A DNA stretch of 32,573 bases, taken from positions 1-32,573 of the forward strand of contig MZNV01000735.1 in assembly GCA_002081555.1 (NCBI GenBank). Reading direction: 5' to 3'. Numbering within the stretch: position 1 is the stretch's first letter; each line of letters opens with the position of its first letter. The stretch comes from Protostelium mycophagum. Its lineage: Eukaryota; Evosea; Variosea; Protosteliida; Protosteliaceae. Positions 12,101 to 20,644 of this stretch are shown here, piece after piece. A model generated the notes under the pieces. It saw only the letters and a list, made by a program, of their open reading frames with translations. It made no database searches and was not told the DNA's origin. Both the position numbers and the translations under genes were made by a program.

Positions 12101-12826
12101 TGTTTGTTTGTAACGGGAAAGTACCCGTTGATAGATCAAATGAATACAAGGTGAGCATTTGAGTGATGGAGTCCTTGAAGCATATTTTTTACTTTTTGTA
12201 TGATTATTTTTGAAGTAACAAGAAATACCAACATTTATATGGGTTGCGGGTTACTAACGTAAACTCGCGGTCGTAACCGCGAACTGTGCGATTGTAAAAA
12301 ACCTCAAGTTATGCAACACAATATTCCGACAGAAAAGTGACATTGTACAGAGGTTCATTGCAAATTATTTGAAGAAGGAAGTTGATCAACTCACATTAGA
12401 AGACTATCAAGAGGTGCGTTATGATGGTTTTTGTATCAGACATTTTGTGTTGGCTGAATCGAGATGTAAAGAAAACCCAAAGATGCATTTTGTGTTCTTT
12501 TGGCAAAGCCAGATGTAAAATCACGTTGTGAGAGCGTGTTCTTTCTATATCATTTTGATCTGCAGCTGAGGATTAGTTTTGAAGCAAAGCCATAGATATA
12601 CTTTTGGGAATATTCCAGATCTGAAGCATAACAGATCGTGTCTAAGCAACCCCAAGAGAACCCCGAACACCTGGGACACGAACAGGTCGTCGTGAGCATG
12701 ATCAGTGAAGATAGAGACAAACTCCAAGAGTTTGTGGAGAGCTGGAGGAACCATTTTGTACAAGGAATGGCGCCAAAGCACCTTCCCAAGCATTGGGAGG
12801 TAAAGAGAGCCATCGAGCACGCTTGA
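9176..12826 (+). CDS. EXD2: EXD2-like 3'-5' exonuclease, membrane-anchored
   Basis: Exons 9176-9317, 9363-9495, 9536-9611, 9690-9784, 10057-10285, 10484-10579, 10758-10865, 10994-11111, 11337-11436, 11606-11741, 11974-12150, 12333-12413 and 12635-12826 give 560 aa (human EXD2 621 aa). The N-terminal membrane helix (PILIVSIPVLAAVWLY) followed by KRRR resembles the outer-mitochondrial-membrane anchor of human EXD2. DEDDy-type exonuclease motifs: I IGLDLEW, II VGVGVIQDARIL, III YAATDAWVAQ. A C-terminal half follows with CTCG, CVVCG and CQNC cysteine pairs (zinc/HNH-like) and the ending ESWRNHFVQGMAPKHLP, both conserved with animal EXD2. Human EXD2 acts in mitochondrial translation and in DNA repair. 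Several introns carry hairpin repeats. AATAAA follows the stop by 5 nt. Confidence 0.9.
9903..9953. repeat. intronic hairpin element, GCGGC type, reverse orientation
   Basis: CAAAACACCA, then GCGG-TTGTG-CCGC (9922-9934), then AAACACTTTGACA. It is the reverse of the 3717-3775 layout. Lies in EXD2 intron 9785-10056. Confidence 0.7.
10589..10638. repeat. intronic element with perfect 11-bp inverted ends
   Basis: TGTCAAAGTGT at 10589-10599 and its exact reverse complement ACACTTTGACA at 10628-10638, 28 nt apart, in EXD2 intron 10580-10757. These look like the terminal inverted repeats of the family. Confidence 0.7.
11172..11206. repeat. intronic hairpin, long stem
   Basis: AGTCGTTT...TTTGCGG against CCGCAAACGACT, a stem of about 12 bp with a small bulge and a TAAAG loop, in EXD2 intron 11112-11336. 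Confidence 0.65.
11846..11862. repeat. intronic hairpin
   Basis: ATGCG-GCTTTGT-CGCAT in EXD2 intron 11742-11973, a variant of the same core with one arm changed. Confidence 0.5.
12264..12306. repeat. second hairpin element, copy 1
   Basis: TCGCGGT-CGTA-ACCGCGA perfect 7-bp stem, followed by ACTGTGCGATTGTAAAAA. Lies in EXD2 intron 12151-12332. Aligns over about 40 nt with the 15614-15656 copy. Confidence 0.75.
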
Positions 12827-12866
12827 AGTTCAATAAATGTTGCCGAAAATATTCTTCTGATTACAG

Positions 12867-13870
12867 CACCGTAGGAGGCTGTACTTTAATGATTGTGCCG
12901 TCTGTCCATCTGTCTACGGACCCTTTGATGTCGTTGTGCACTCACAAAGATCACCAACTACTCCGAGACGTCCGTCTTGACTTTCCACACCAGCCTCGAG
13001 GTGATGACTGTCACAAGCTGAAAATGCAGCTCTTAACGAGGAGTTGAACGATTCTACTCTCCCGACAAAAGGAGAGCAAGCGCGAACGGCTTCGCAGGAC
13101 AAGTGTTGGGTTTATCTGCTGGGCAGAGCGTACTCACCATTTCTCAAAGACAAATTATGTCAGAATGAGAACACAGGTCATGTTGTAACCAGGAGATGTC
13201 GTTCTTTTTGGTGGAGGTAACCGGCACTGACCAAGTGATTGAAGCAGTTTTGGAAAGACATGAAGGTGATTGCTAATGCATTGACAAATTGACTGATGAT
13301 AGCACAGAAGGAAATGAAAGGGTATGCAAGGATGAATTTGCAGTTCAGGTCTGAGGTCAACTGCGGAAGGGTCAAAAAGATAGAAATGGGATGTCAAATA
13401 AAAAAAAAGGAAACTGACTTGAACACTGTGATAATGATGATGCACTCAGGGTTTTCAAAAACTTAGAGTCGCTATCTCAGAGGTTCTAACAGGCAGGTCT
13501 CGAAGCTTACAAATATTGCGCAGATGGATCATTTTCAAAATGGTATATCTACAACTTGTATGGAGAACTGCTGTCAGTTTCATCAGAAGATCGCCGGGCA
13601 GACCTCACAAGATGGTAAAAGGATCCGATGTTCAGAGCTGATATGTCTGAATTCTGCAGTCATATACAAGAGGAAAAAAAGTTGATGGAAGATCACAAGA
13701 AGTTACTGACTTTCCTGTTGCTGCACAGGTGGCAATTTCACTTTTGCTCTGTAATCTATTGAATTATTCAGATAATCTGCAGCCCTGAAAAATCCCAAGA
13801 ACATCAAGATGATCAAGCAGCGGACATGATTATCACAAGCGCTGAAAAAGCTGTTGCAAAAGAACGGTAA
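12867..13870 (+). pseudogene. degraded helical (possibly BAR-like) gene
   Basis: Unrecognised, with coding character but no intact reading frame. A likely exon 12867-12969 (RRLYFNDCAVCPSVYGPFDV) joins in phase over a 48-nt GT-AG intron to a frame starting at 13018 (NEELNDSTLPTKGEQARTA, then CWVYLLGRAYSPFLKDKL). That frame runs to about 13360 through TAA 13218, TGA 13236 and TGA 13290. A second frame, 13451-13870, reads KNLESLSQRF, KYCADGSFSKWYIYNLYGEL, SEFCSHIQEEKKLMEDHKKL and AADMIITSAEKAVAKER, interrupted by TAA 13487, TAA 13616 and TGA 13751, then TAA 13868. Helix-rich spacing and the FCSHIQ...HKKLL segment recall a BAR domain, but this is weak. Some breaks could be unresolved short introns; the number of stops favours a pseudogene. 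No start exon was found. Confidence 0.45.
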
Positions 13871-13945
13871 AGACTTATCAATCTTATAAATCCAAATCAT
13901 AGAATGTTAATTATAAAGATGTATAGTATAATGAACATGATTCAG

Positions 13946-14974
13946 GACAAAAAGAAAACAATATTTTGATGATGGAGAGACAGAACAACAAAAAAAGAAA
14001 ACAAGTAGCATAGGCAGTGACAATGGCACCCTGAATAGTCATGATATCACAGTAGAAATACTGAAGATAGTCATACATATAGACAAAGAGAATAGAGAAG
14101 AGTTGGGGCTGAAGAAGGAGGCACAGATGTATGTGAAGATGAGAAGAGTGTGTAACAAGTGGAAAGAGATAGGTATGTATGATAAGTGGCTGTGTTGCTG
14201 AAGAAGGCAGTGGATAGGTTGTTTTTGAGACCTGAGCATTATAAAATAATGCATGTGGAGTTTGTTCATTTGCTGTTACAATATAACATGGATCCTGGAT
14301 ATGACAACAATTATGCAATCAAAACAGCATCAGAGGATGGATGTACTGAGATAGTGAGGATGTTACTGCAGGATAGCAGAGTAGATCCATCAGATGATCA
14401 TAATCATGCAATAGGAATAGCATCACAGAATGGACACACAGAGATAGTGAGGATGTTATTACAGGACAGCAGAGTAGATCCATCAGATGATCACAACCAT
14501 GCAATAAGAGCAGCATCAAAGAAAGGATATACAGAGATAGTGAGGATGTTACTGCAGGATAGCAGAGTAGACCCATCAGATGGAAGCAATAGTGCAATAA
14601 AAACAGCATCAGAGAATGGACGCACAGAGATAGTGAAGATGTTATTACAGGATGCCAGAGCAGACCCATCAGATGATGACAATTATGCAATAAGAATGGC
14701 ATCAAAGGCAGGATATACAGAGATAGTGAAGATATTATTGCAGGATTGCAGAGTGAATCCATCAGACAATGAGAATTATGCAATAGGAAGAGCATCAAAG
14801 AAAGGGCATACAGAGATAGTGAGGATATTATTACAGGATAGCAGAGTAGATCCATCAGATGATGACAATTATGCAATAAAAATGGCATCAGAGAATGGAC
14901 ACATAGAGATTGTGGAGATGTTATCACAGGAGAGTAGAGTAGACCAATCAGCAAAGACTAGAACCACAGAATAA
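13946..14974 (+). CDS. ankyrin-repeat protein with 31-residue repeats; possibly broken
   Basis: From 14186 a frame of 262 codons ends with TGA-free reading to the stop at 14972-14974. It holds seven repeats of 31 residues (93 bp), e.g. DPSDDHNHAIGIASQNGHTE then IVRMLLQDS, each with the ankyrin TEIV..LL helix pair but two residues shorter than the usual 33. Upstream, 13946-14184 encodes a basic start (TKRKQYFDDGETEQQKKK) and an F-box-like helix (NREELGLKKEAQMYVKMRRV, CNKWKEIG). The two parts are offset by one base near 14180, so there is either a tiny unrecognised intron or a frameshift. No good start ATG is seen upstream. Repeats this alike at DNA level suggest recent amplification. The gene is convergent with VPS33, about 80 bp away. 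Confidence 0.6.
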
Positions 14975-15056
14975 AAAGGCAGGACTGTCAGAGTGAGATT
15001 ACAGCAAGACCTTATTACAGCAAGAAATAATGTTTAGAAGATGCAAGTTCAACAGA

Positions 15057-18000
15057 TCATTTCTTTTTATTTTTTGGTGCTGGAGGAGGGGGTGGATTTA
15101 TGTTTTCCATGAGTGAAGACAAGAAGCTGTTTCCATTGATAAACTTGGTGGTAGCAATAATGAAATCTCCATATATCCCTCCTGAATTATTTACAAATCG
15201 TCCATCGTCAAATATCAAGTGCTTTTTCTGGTAAACTGTGCATAATTTTGTTTATTTGCGGCAGAAGTTGCAATTTAGTACTCATCATTGAAACATAGTT
15301 TTTCATCGTATTATCCAAGAAAACTCACCCTCTTGCTTACTCAGCCATCTCAGAAGAGAGATCTCGGCAAATGTGACGCCACCAATAAAATAAACCAGAG
15401 TTACTTTGTTTCTGTTGGGAGTGGTCACTTTATCCTGCACTCCTTGCGGGATCTGCTGTATCACTTTATCTTGAGCACCTGCAAATTTTGAGCGTTTGTG
15501 TTTTGTGAATCTGCGAATATATCTATATTTCTTTTCTCTTCACGGCGATCCCCAGCTTATTTGTATTTGGTCAATTTTTACGCTCCCAAAGAATGCAGTT
15601 CATTAACAAAAAAATTCGCGGTATGCAACCGTGAATTGTGGATTGTAAAAATCCGGAATATTTATGGCTTGGACAAACAAAAATTTGTCGCCGCCTTTTT
15701 CTTCTGATCTTTGGTGCGGTCAATCCAAAACACTCACCCAGCAGATCGTCTTTCATCTCCCAAGATGGCTTGAACGATGACTGGATCACGCGTATAGACA
15801 GAGGCGCGTAACCAGAATAGGCAAAGTTGATGTCTGTAGGGTTCTGCTCATTGAAATCCTCGTTGTAGACGTTCATGTTCTTTCTGACTGTGGCAAAGAC
15901 AGACTTGCTTTCTTGTTTTTTTAGAAGACCGAGCTTATCGAGATTCTCCAAAGTCAAGAGGTGTTCGTAACCGTAGCTCTGCAGAAGTTTAACTTCTTAA
16001 TTGAAAATTCTTCTTGTCTTTATGAGATATATTGCTCGTCTGTGTTGCGTATCTGACAATAAAGACGAATTTGTGGTACATCTTTGTGGTCTTCGTAGCG
16101 AAGTGAATTATTTTGTTGCGGCTCTGCCGCAAGTCATCAAAGTGATTGAAAAGAACCTTTTGATGGATTAGAATTGTAGCAAAGTGTGTTTGTTTTTGTA
16201 GCATCTTCTATTTTGGCAATTCACGGCCGCATGTTCTTGGTCATTTTCACCACAAAATAAATCATGTTTTGACACAATTCAGTTGAAAAACAAACCTGCA
16301 CGATTTCCCTCTTGTAAAAATCTAATTGCTTCTGTTTTAATCCGTTGTTGACCAGTGATGACAAGCACAAGAGCCTCAAGACTTTGACAAGTGGCTCCTG
16401 CTTGTTTATGCATTCTTCTATGTAGTCATCGATGCTGGAACCCTGACTGATGAGGTCCACCTCTGCCTCCAAACGCGACAAGAAATCAGCATCTCTGGTC
16501 ATTTTTTGGATATATAATGCGATGGCTGTGTCTAAAAATCAAGTTAGTTTTGTACTAAAGGGTTTGTTTTTGCCAAAGTGAAACTGTGGCTCTGCCACAG
16601 GAAAATGCTCATTAAGTCAAAGTATTTTGTGTTTGTCAGAAATCATCAATAAACATAACTTATACGAGAAAATGATGAGACTCACGGGTTGTGCTTGATA
16701 CGTGCTCCTGTTGTGTTGCTGCAAATTTTTTGAGATAATCACGAAGTTGTGGGGGAGTAAGGTTGTTGTGCCTTTGCTGTAAAATCTTCAGAATGGCTGT
16801 TTTATTCTTTGTGAAAGAAATATTGATTGTCTTTTTGCTCAGAAACATCAAATCCGAAATCATCGATGGAGCAGTAAAATATGTTTTCACACGATCGAGT
16901 TGATCTTCTCTTTGTATGTGAATAAAATCATAATGATTGTGTGAACTGACCTTGTAGTATTCGTCGATTTCCTTCACTTTTTTGTTGAGCAATGGCCCTA
17001 CTGAACTAAAATTCAAGTCTCTGAGTGTGGTGAAGACTCTGTCACTAGAGTTAAGAGGTACTTTTGTCTTCTTAGAAGTGTCCTGACAAGATTTAATAAT
17101 GTGTGATGTGATGATGATGCCAATACAGTTGTACTAAACTCACTTGTGGTGGTGCACCTTCCTTCTTCGCCACAACGGTTCCCAGAATGATCGGATCTAT
17201 CTCCACGAAGGAGTTATTGACACCAAAGATCTCATCTATCAGGCCTTCGTACGTCAACTGGGTCAAGAGGGGTGTAAAGAGGTCCACTTCTCTGTCTATC
17301 AGAAAGATCTGGTCGATCTCTGGCGCGTTGTTGGTGAGCTCGTGCTCGAACTCTTTACGCATCCTCTGCAGCATGTCGGAGACCATCTTGGCTGCGCTGC
17401 CTTTCCATAGTATCTTTGGAATGATTCCAAAATTAGCCTGTGAATATTCACTTTTATTGAATATTTTGTTGCAAATACAACGTGCCTGATGTCAAACTAC
17501 TAAACACTTGGAAATAGATAAAGATATTCAAATAAAAGACAATCCAACAACCAGTAATATTTTAACACGGCACAAAATATCAAAAGAATCTGTTTATGGC
17601 AGATTCGTATTTGGAGAATTCAATTCTGAGAATGGCCTCACCTGCATCTTCATGATACTTCTTGCCACGTAATACAGAGAACTTCTGTCTCCTTCTAAAA
17701 AGGACTCTTTATAACTTAATTCTAGCTCAAGAGAGAGGAGATCATCGTCGTATGGGATGAGATCAAGAGGATACTCGCCAATATTGATGGCTACATTATC
17801 AATCAGAGATTATAAGAACACCTTTGTATATGTACCAATCAGATAAATCTCGATTTTTTTGTCGCGTGATTAATTTAATTTTCAAACCCGCTGTCAATGG
17901 GAGAGTGGCTGTGCAATTATGAACTTGATATTACAGGCATACAGAACAAGTGAATGTTGATCATCATGCTACACACCATTATCTACGCCGTGTTCTTCTA

Positions 18001-18485
18001 AGAGTGTGACACAGATCATAGTTCTTCTGGGAACAAAGAATACGTGGTACTCCTTCATAAGACCTTCGTTCTTGTGATTCTCAATGTTTTCTGCGATTCT
18101 ATTGGCCAGATCCACTCTTAAAGATTTAGAATGGAATTGATGTGTACAAAATTCATGAGATTAAACACCTTGGTCGTATCAGGTACACGATAGTCTTCGC
18201 CTCAGTAACAAATCTGCCTGGTGTCACGTAATAAATCTTGTCCACACCATGTTCTTTTAAGAGGTTAATCTCGACGATCTGTCCCAAAGGACCACTCAAT
18301 TTGGGATCCAACACTAAGACTTTCTTTCCTCTGACTGAATCAAGCATTTCTATCAGTGCCTTCCGTGCGTCATCTCGTATTTTAGCAAGATTAATGACAG
18401 AGCTTGAGAAGGTGGGAAGAGGTGAAGTTGGCGGTGCTCCTCCCGCTGCTCCTGGGGGCGGTTGTCCTCTACCCGCTGGCTTCAT
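15057..18485 (-). CDS. VPS33: VPS33 (Sec1/Munc18 family, HOPS/CORVET subunit)
   Basis: Ten exons: 18485-18169, 18116-17977, 17790-17642, 17437-17144, 17082-16951, 16806-16686, 16531-16296, 15978-15738, 15478-15329 and 15235-15057. These give 652 aa with matching phases (human VPS33A 596 aa). SM proteins of this type clamp SNAREs during endosome-lysosome fusion. Diagnostic stretches in order: GKKVLVLDPKLSGPLGQI; EYHVFFVPRRTMIC; YPLDLIPYDDDLLSLEL; DREVDLFTPLLTQLTYEGLIDE; IEECINKQEPLVKVLRLLCL; NEQNPTDINFAYSGYAPLSI; YFIGGVTFAEISLLRWL; GDFIIATTKFINGNSFL. The N-terminus has a Gly/Pro-rich extension (residues 4-24) absent from animal VPS33, and the C-terminus adds a Pro run plus KNKKK. VPS33A versus B cannot be settled by eye. 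Hairpin repeats lie in its introns at 15614-15656, 16116-16132 and 16584-16600. Confidence 0.95.
15614..15656. repeat. second hairpin element, copy 2
   Basis: TTCGCGGT-ATGCA-ACCGTGAA stem with one mismatch, followed by TTGTGGATTGTAAAAA. Same tail as the 12264 copy. Lies in VPS33 intron 15737-15479, antisense to that gene. Confidence 0.75.
16116..16132. repeat. intronic hairpin, GCGGC type
   Basis: TTGCGGC-TCT-GCCGCAA, perfect 7-bp stem, in VPS33 intron 16295-15979. CATCAAAGTG follows, similar to the family flank. Confidence 0.7.
16584..16600. repeat. intronic hairpin, GTGGC variant
   Basis: CTGTGGC-TCT-GCCACAG, perfect 7-bp stem, in VPS33 intron 16685-16532. The arm change is compensated on the other side (GCGGC/GCCGC becomes GTGGC/GCCAC). 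Flanked by CCAAAGTG and GTCAAAGTATTTTG. Confidence 0.7.
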
Positions 18486-18635
18486 TTTTTATCAATCTCG
18501 ATGGGACACGAAACTGTTGTAAATTGTTAAATCGGTGATTTTCTGCTTTAAATTTTTGCTCGTAAATTCGGGTGCCGAAGCACAGTATTATCTCCATGCA
18601 CAGTAAAGACTCCAAGTAATCAAAGTTTATTGGAC

Positions 18636-20113
18636 TTAAGCCTTGTTGGACTCCTCAAAGACATCAATGCCCCAGTTAGGGCTGATGAGTCTCTGATGCT
18701 TCTTCTTGGACAATTCGTTGATCGCGGCAAAGTCTTGCTCAGAGAGGACAAAGTCTTCGAAATTGTTCTTGATTCTATCGGGTGTGACGGACTTGGGGAT
18801 CACAACGGTACCTTTTTATTTCAATATCTTTTCGACTTTCATTGTACAATGTGTTGTGAGATTTTTATTTATCGGACAAAGCACGACTACTAATAAAAAT
18901 AATAAAACCGAGAATATAAATTATTTACCTCTCTGTACGGCCCAGGAGATCAATACCTGTGCGACAGACTTGCCGTTGCGCTGTGCGATCTCGGTGATGA
19001 CTGGGTCAGAAGTGAGTGGTGAGTTTGTGCTTCCAAGGGGCGAGTAGGCGGTGAGAAGTATGTTGTTCTCCTTGCAGAAATCTTGGAGTTCCCACTGTAT
19101 CTTGTAAGTGGATGATCACATCAATTTAATGGAGCTCTGTCACACCATTTTATGGCAAACTCACAACATGAGATGTGTGGTATTTTTTGTCACTTTTTGG
19201 TACATAACCATATTATTTCAGAGTAAGAGGCCATCTCTTTGCTATTCAACCACAAGGACCATAAAATGGCTCTCATATTTTCAAATCAAAATGAGAATGT
19301 TTTGAATATTACCTGTGCGAGGTAGGGGTGTAACTCGACTTGGTTGACTGCAGGTGGGATCTTGGCGAAGGAAAGGAGTTCCTTGAGGCGTCTAACATTC
19401 CAGTTGGAGACACCAATGGCCTTGGTCTTTCCTGTGGCAACGAGCTTCTCCATGGCTGTGGGGAGTGAGCAGGGTGATTTCATCAGGACAAGATTCTTTC
19501 AACACATCCAGGTGCGATCCTCTGATCTAGCCAAAAATGAAGTGGTTCTTACCCTCCCAGGTCTGTTGTAAGGTCACATTGGCGACGTCCAAATCTCTGG
19601 AGCCGTCCTCTTTAGTAGGGAACAAGTTAGCAGTGGGGTTCTCTCTGGGGTTCAGAGACACTGGCCAGTGCACCAAAAAGAGATCTACGTAATCCAAACC
19701 GAGCAGAGCCAGAGACTCATCGAGCCCCCTGCAGACACTCAATGGTGATCCTCTTCTGTAAACTCACTTCTCTACGTGCTCGGGGCGGTGGAAAGTGCAC
19801 CACAACTTTGAAGTGACAAAGAACTGATCTCTTGGGAGACCAGCAGCCTTGATACCGGCTCCGACTTCTGCTTCATTCTTATAGACATAAGCAGCATCGA
19901 TGTGGCGGTAGCCAGCCTGAAAATGTGAGCTGGTGAGGAAGATGAGCGATCCTACCTTCAATGCAACTTCCACTGCTTGTTCGACTTCGTGAGGTTTTGA
20001 TTGCCAGGTGCCGAGTCCTTGTTTCTGATCAGATTTACAGGATGAAATTATCATATACCGACAGCGGGGATAGTGGCGCCAGTGTTAAGAGTAAAGGTTC
20101 TTCCAAGAGACAT
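18636..20113 (-). CDS. aldo-keto reductase (NADPH-dependent)
   Basis: Seven exons: 20113-20059, 20018-19957, 19916-19768, 19728-19553, 19455-19313, 19100-18929 and 18811-18636. These give 310 aa, the normal AKR length. The catalytic tetrad is visible: Asp in [11 protein letters not shown], Tyr in the same motif, Lys in VTSKLW, His in [10 protein letters not shown]. The AKR signature [14 protein letters not shown] follows, then cofactor-loop [15 protein letters not shown]. The C-terminus [13 protein letters not shown] is aldose-reductase/xylose-reductase-like. It reduces aldehydes or ketones; the exact substrate cannot be read from sequence. ATG 20113 ([19 protein letters not shown]) is preferred over an in-frame upstream ATG because it matches family N-termini. 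AATAAA lies at 18626-18631. The gene 5' of it diverges across a hairpin-rich gap. Confidence 0.92.
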
Positions 20114-20127
20114 GACTTTGGTTTTGT

Positions 20128-20245
20128 GTCGTGATTGTGATGCCGCAATCACGACAAATCCTCGTTGTAACGCGAGATCAATTCTCCGGAATAAAAATAC
20201 CCGCCCGTGGCAGTCACTTGGGTTGCTTGTGGCAAACTCGCAACC
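20128..20245. repeat. cluster of three hairpins upstream of the aldo-keto reductase
   Basis: Three inverted repeats stand close together just upstream of the AKR start codon. The first, 20128-20155, has perfect 10-bp arms (GTCGTGATTG / CAATCACGAC) and an 8-nt loop. The second is at 20161-20176 (CTCG...CGAG around CGTTGTAACG). The third, 20221-20245, has 6-bp arms GGTTGC / GCAACC. They lie in the presumed 5' region of the AKR gene and contain no coding sequence that I can support. They resemble the intronic hairpins elsewhere in the window, so I take them as copies of the same general class, not as gene-specific operators. Confidence 0.6.
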
Positions 20246-20349
20246 AAAATAAAGGGCTTCTTCTTCTGTAGTGTTCCCCAACTAGTTGTTGGCTGGCATT
20301 TCGATTTGGATGTCTTTCTCGATGTATTATTTCATATTGGTGAAATATT

Positions 20350-20644
20350 TCAGTATTTTTTCACGTCTGCAGATCCCTCAAGACGGCAACTGCTGTCTTT
20401 GTTGAAGTCGAATTTCGTTCCAGAGCCAATCGGATGAACAACTTCAAGATCTTTGGTGGCGATGCTCTTAAGTTGTATAAAAACTGTCTCCTCGTGTTCA
20501 TCTATCACATTTTAAGTTTTAAAACTTGTAAAATCAAGACATTCGCAAAACTAAGAGTAAATTTATTGCCTGTTGGTGTTGATTGTAGACAAGAGCATGG
20601 CTTGATTTCGCTGACGTCGGATCATCTTCAACATCAACAATCAT
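20350..20644 (-). CDS. possible small gene between the aldo-keto reductase and esterase genes
   Basis: On the minus strand, ATG at 20644 opens an acidic frame ([20 protein letters not shown]). A second coding-like exon, 20464-20350 or nearby, starts after an acceptor TTAAG and reads SIATKDLEVVHPIGSGTKFD, then KDSSCRLEGSADVKKY and TGA. Splicing at the GT after SSHAL (phase 0) would give a protein of about 56 aa. I do not recognise it. Its start codon overlaps the start codon of the + strand esterase gene (shared CATG at 20642-20645). Alternatives are 5' UTR of the esterase or chance. Confidence 0.35.

Noticed and set aside
12914-13102. Minus-strand ORF of 62 codons opposite the degraded gene
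   Set aside because: Composition is poor and no splice pattern supports it; the + strand frames over the same bases look far more protein-like.
12867-13870. Alternative genetic code (TAA and TGA as sense)
   Set aside because: Complete, conserved genes next to it end at TAA or TGA exactly where their families end, so the standard code is in use.
14319-14954. Minus-strand ORF of 211 codons across the ankyrin array
   Set aside because: It is the mirror of the 93-bp repeats: periodic Leu/Ser-rich sequence with no independent support.
975-16600. Hairpins as bacterial-type terminators or CRISPR repeats
   Set aside because: The DNA is eukaryotic and intron-rich, the hairpins sit in introns in both orientations, and there is no regular spacer pattern.
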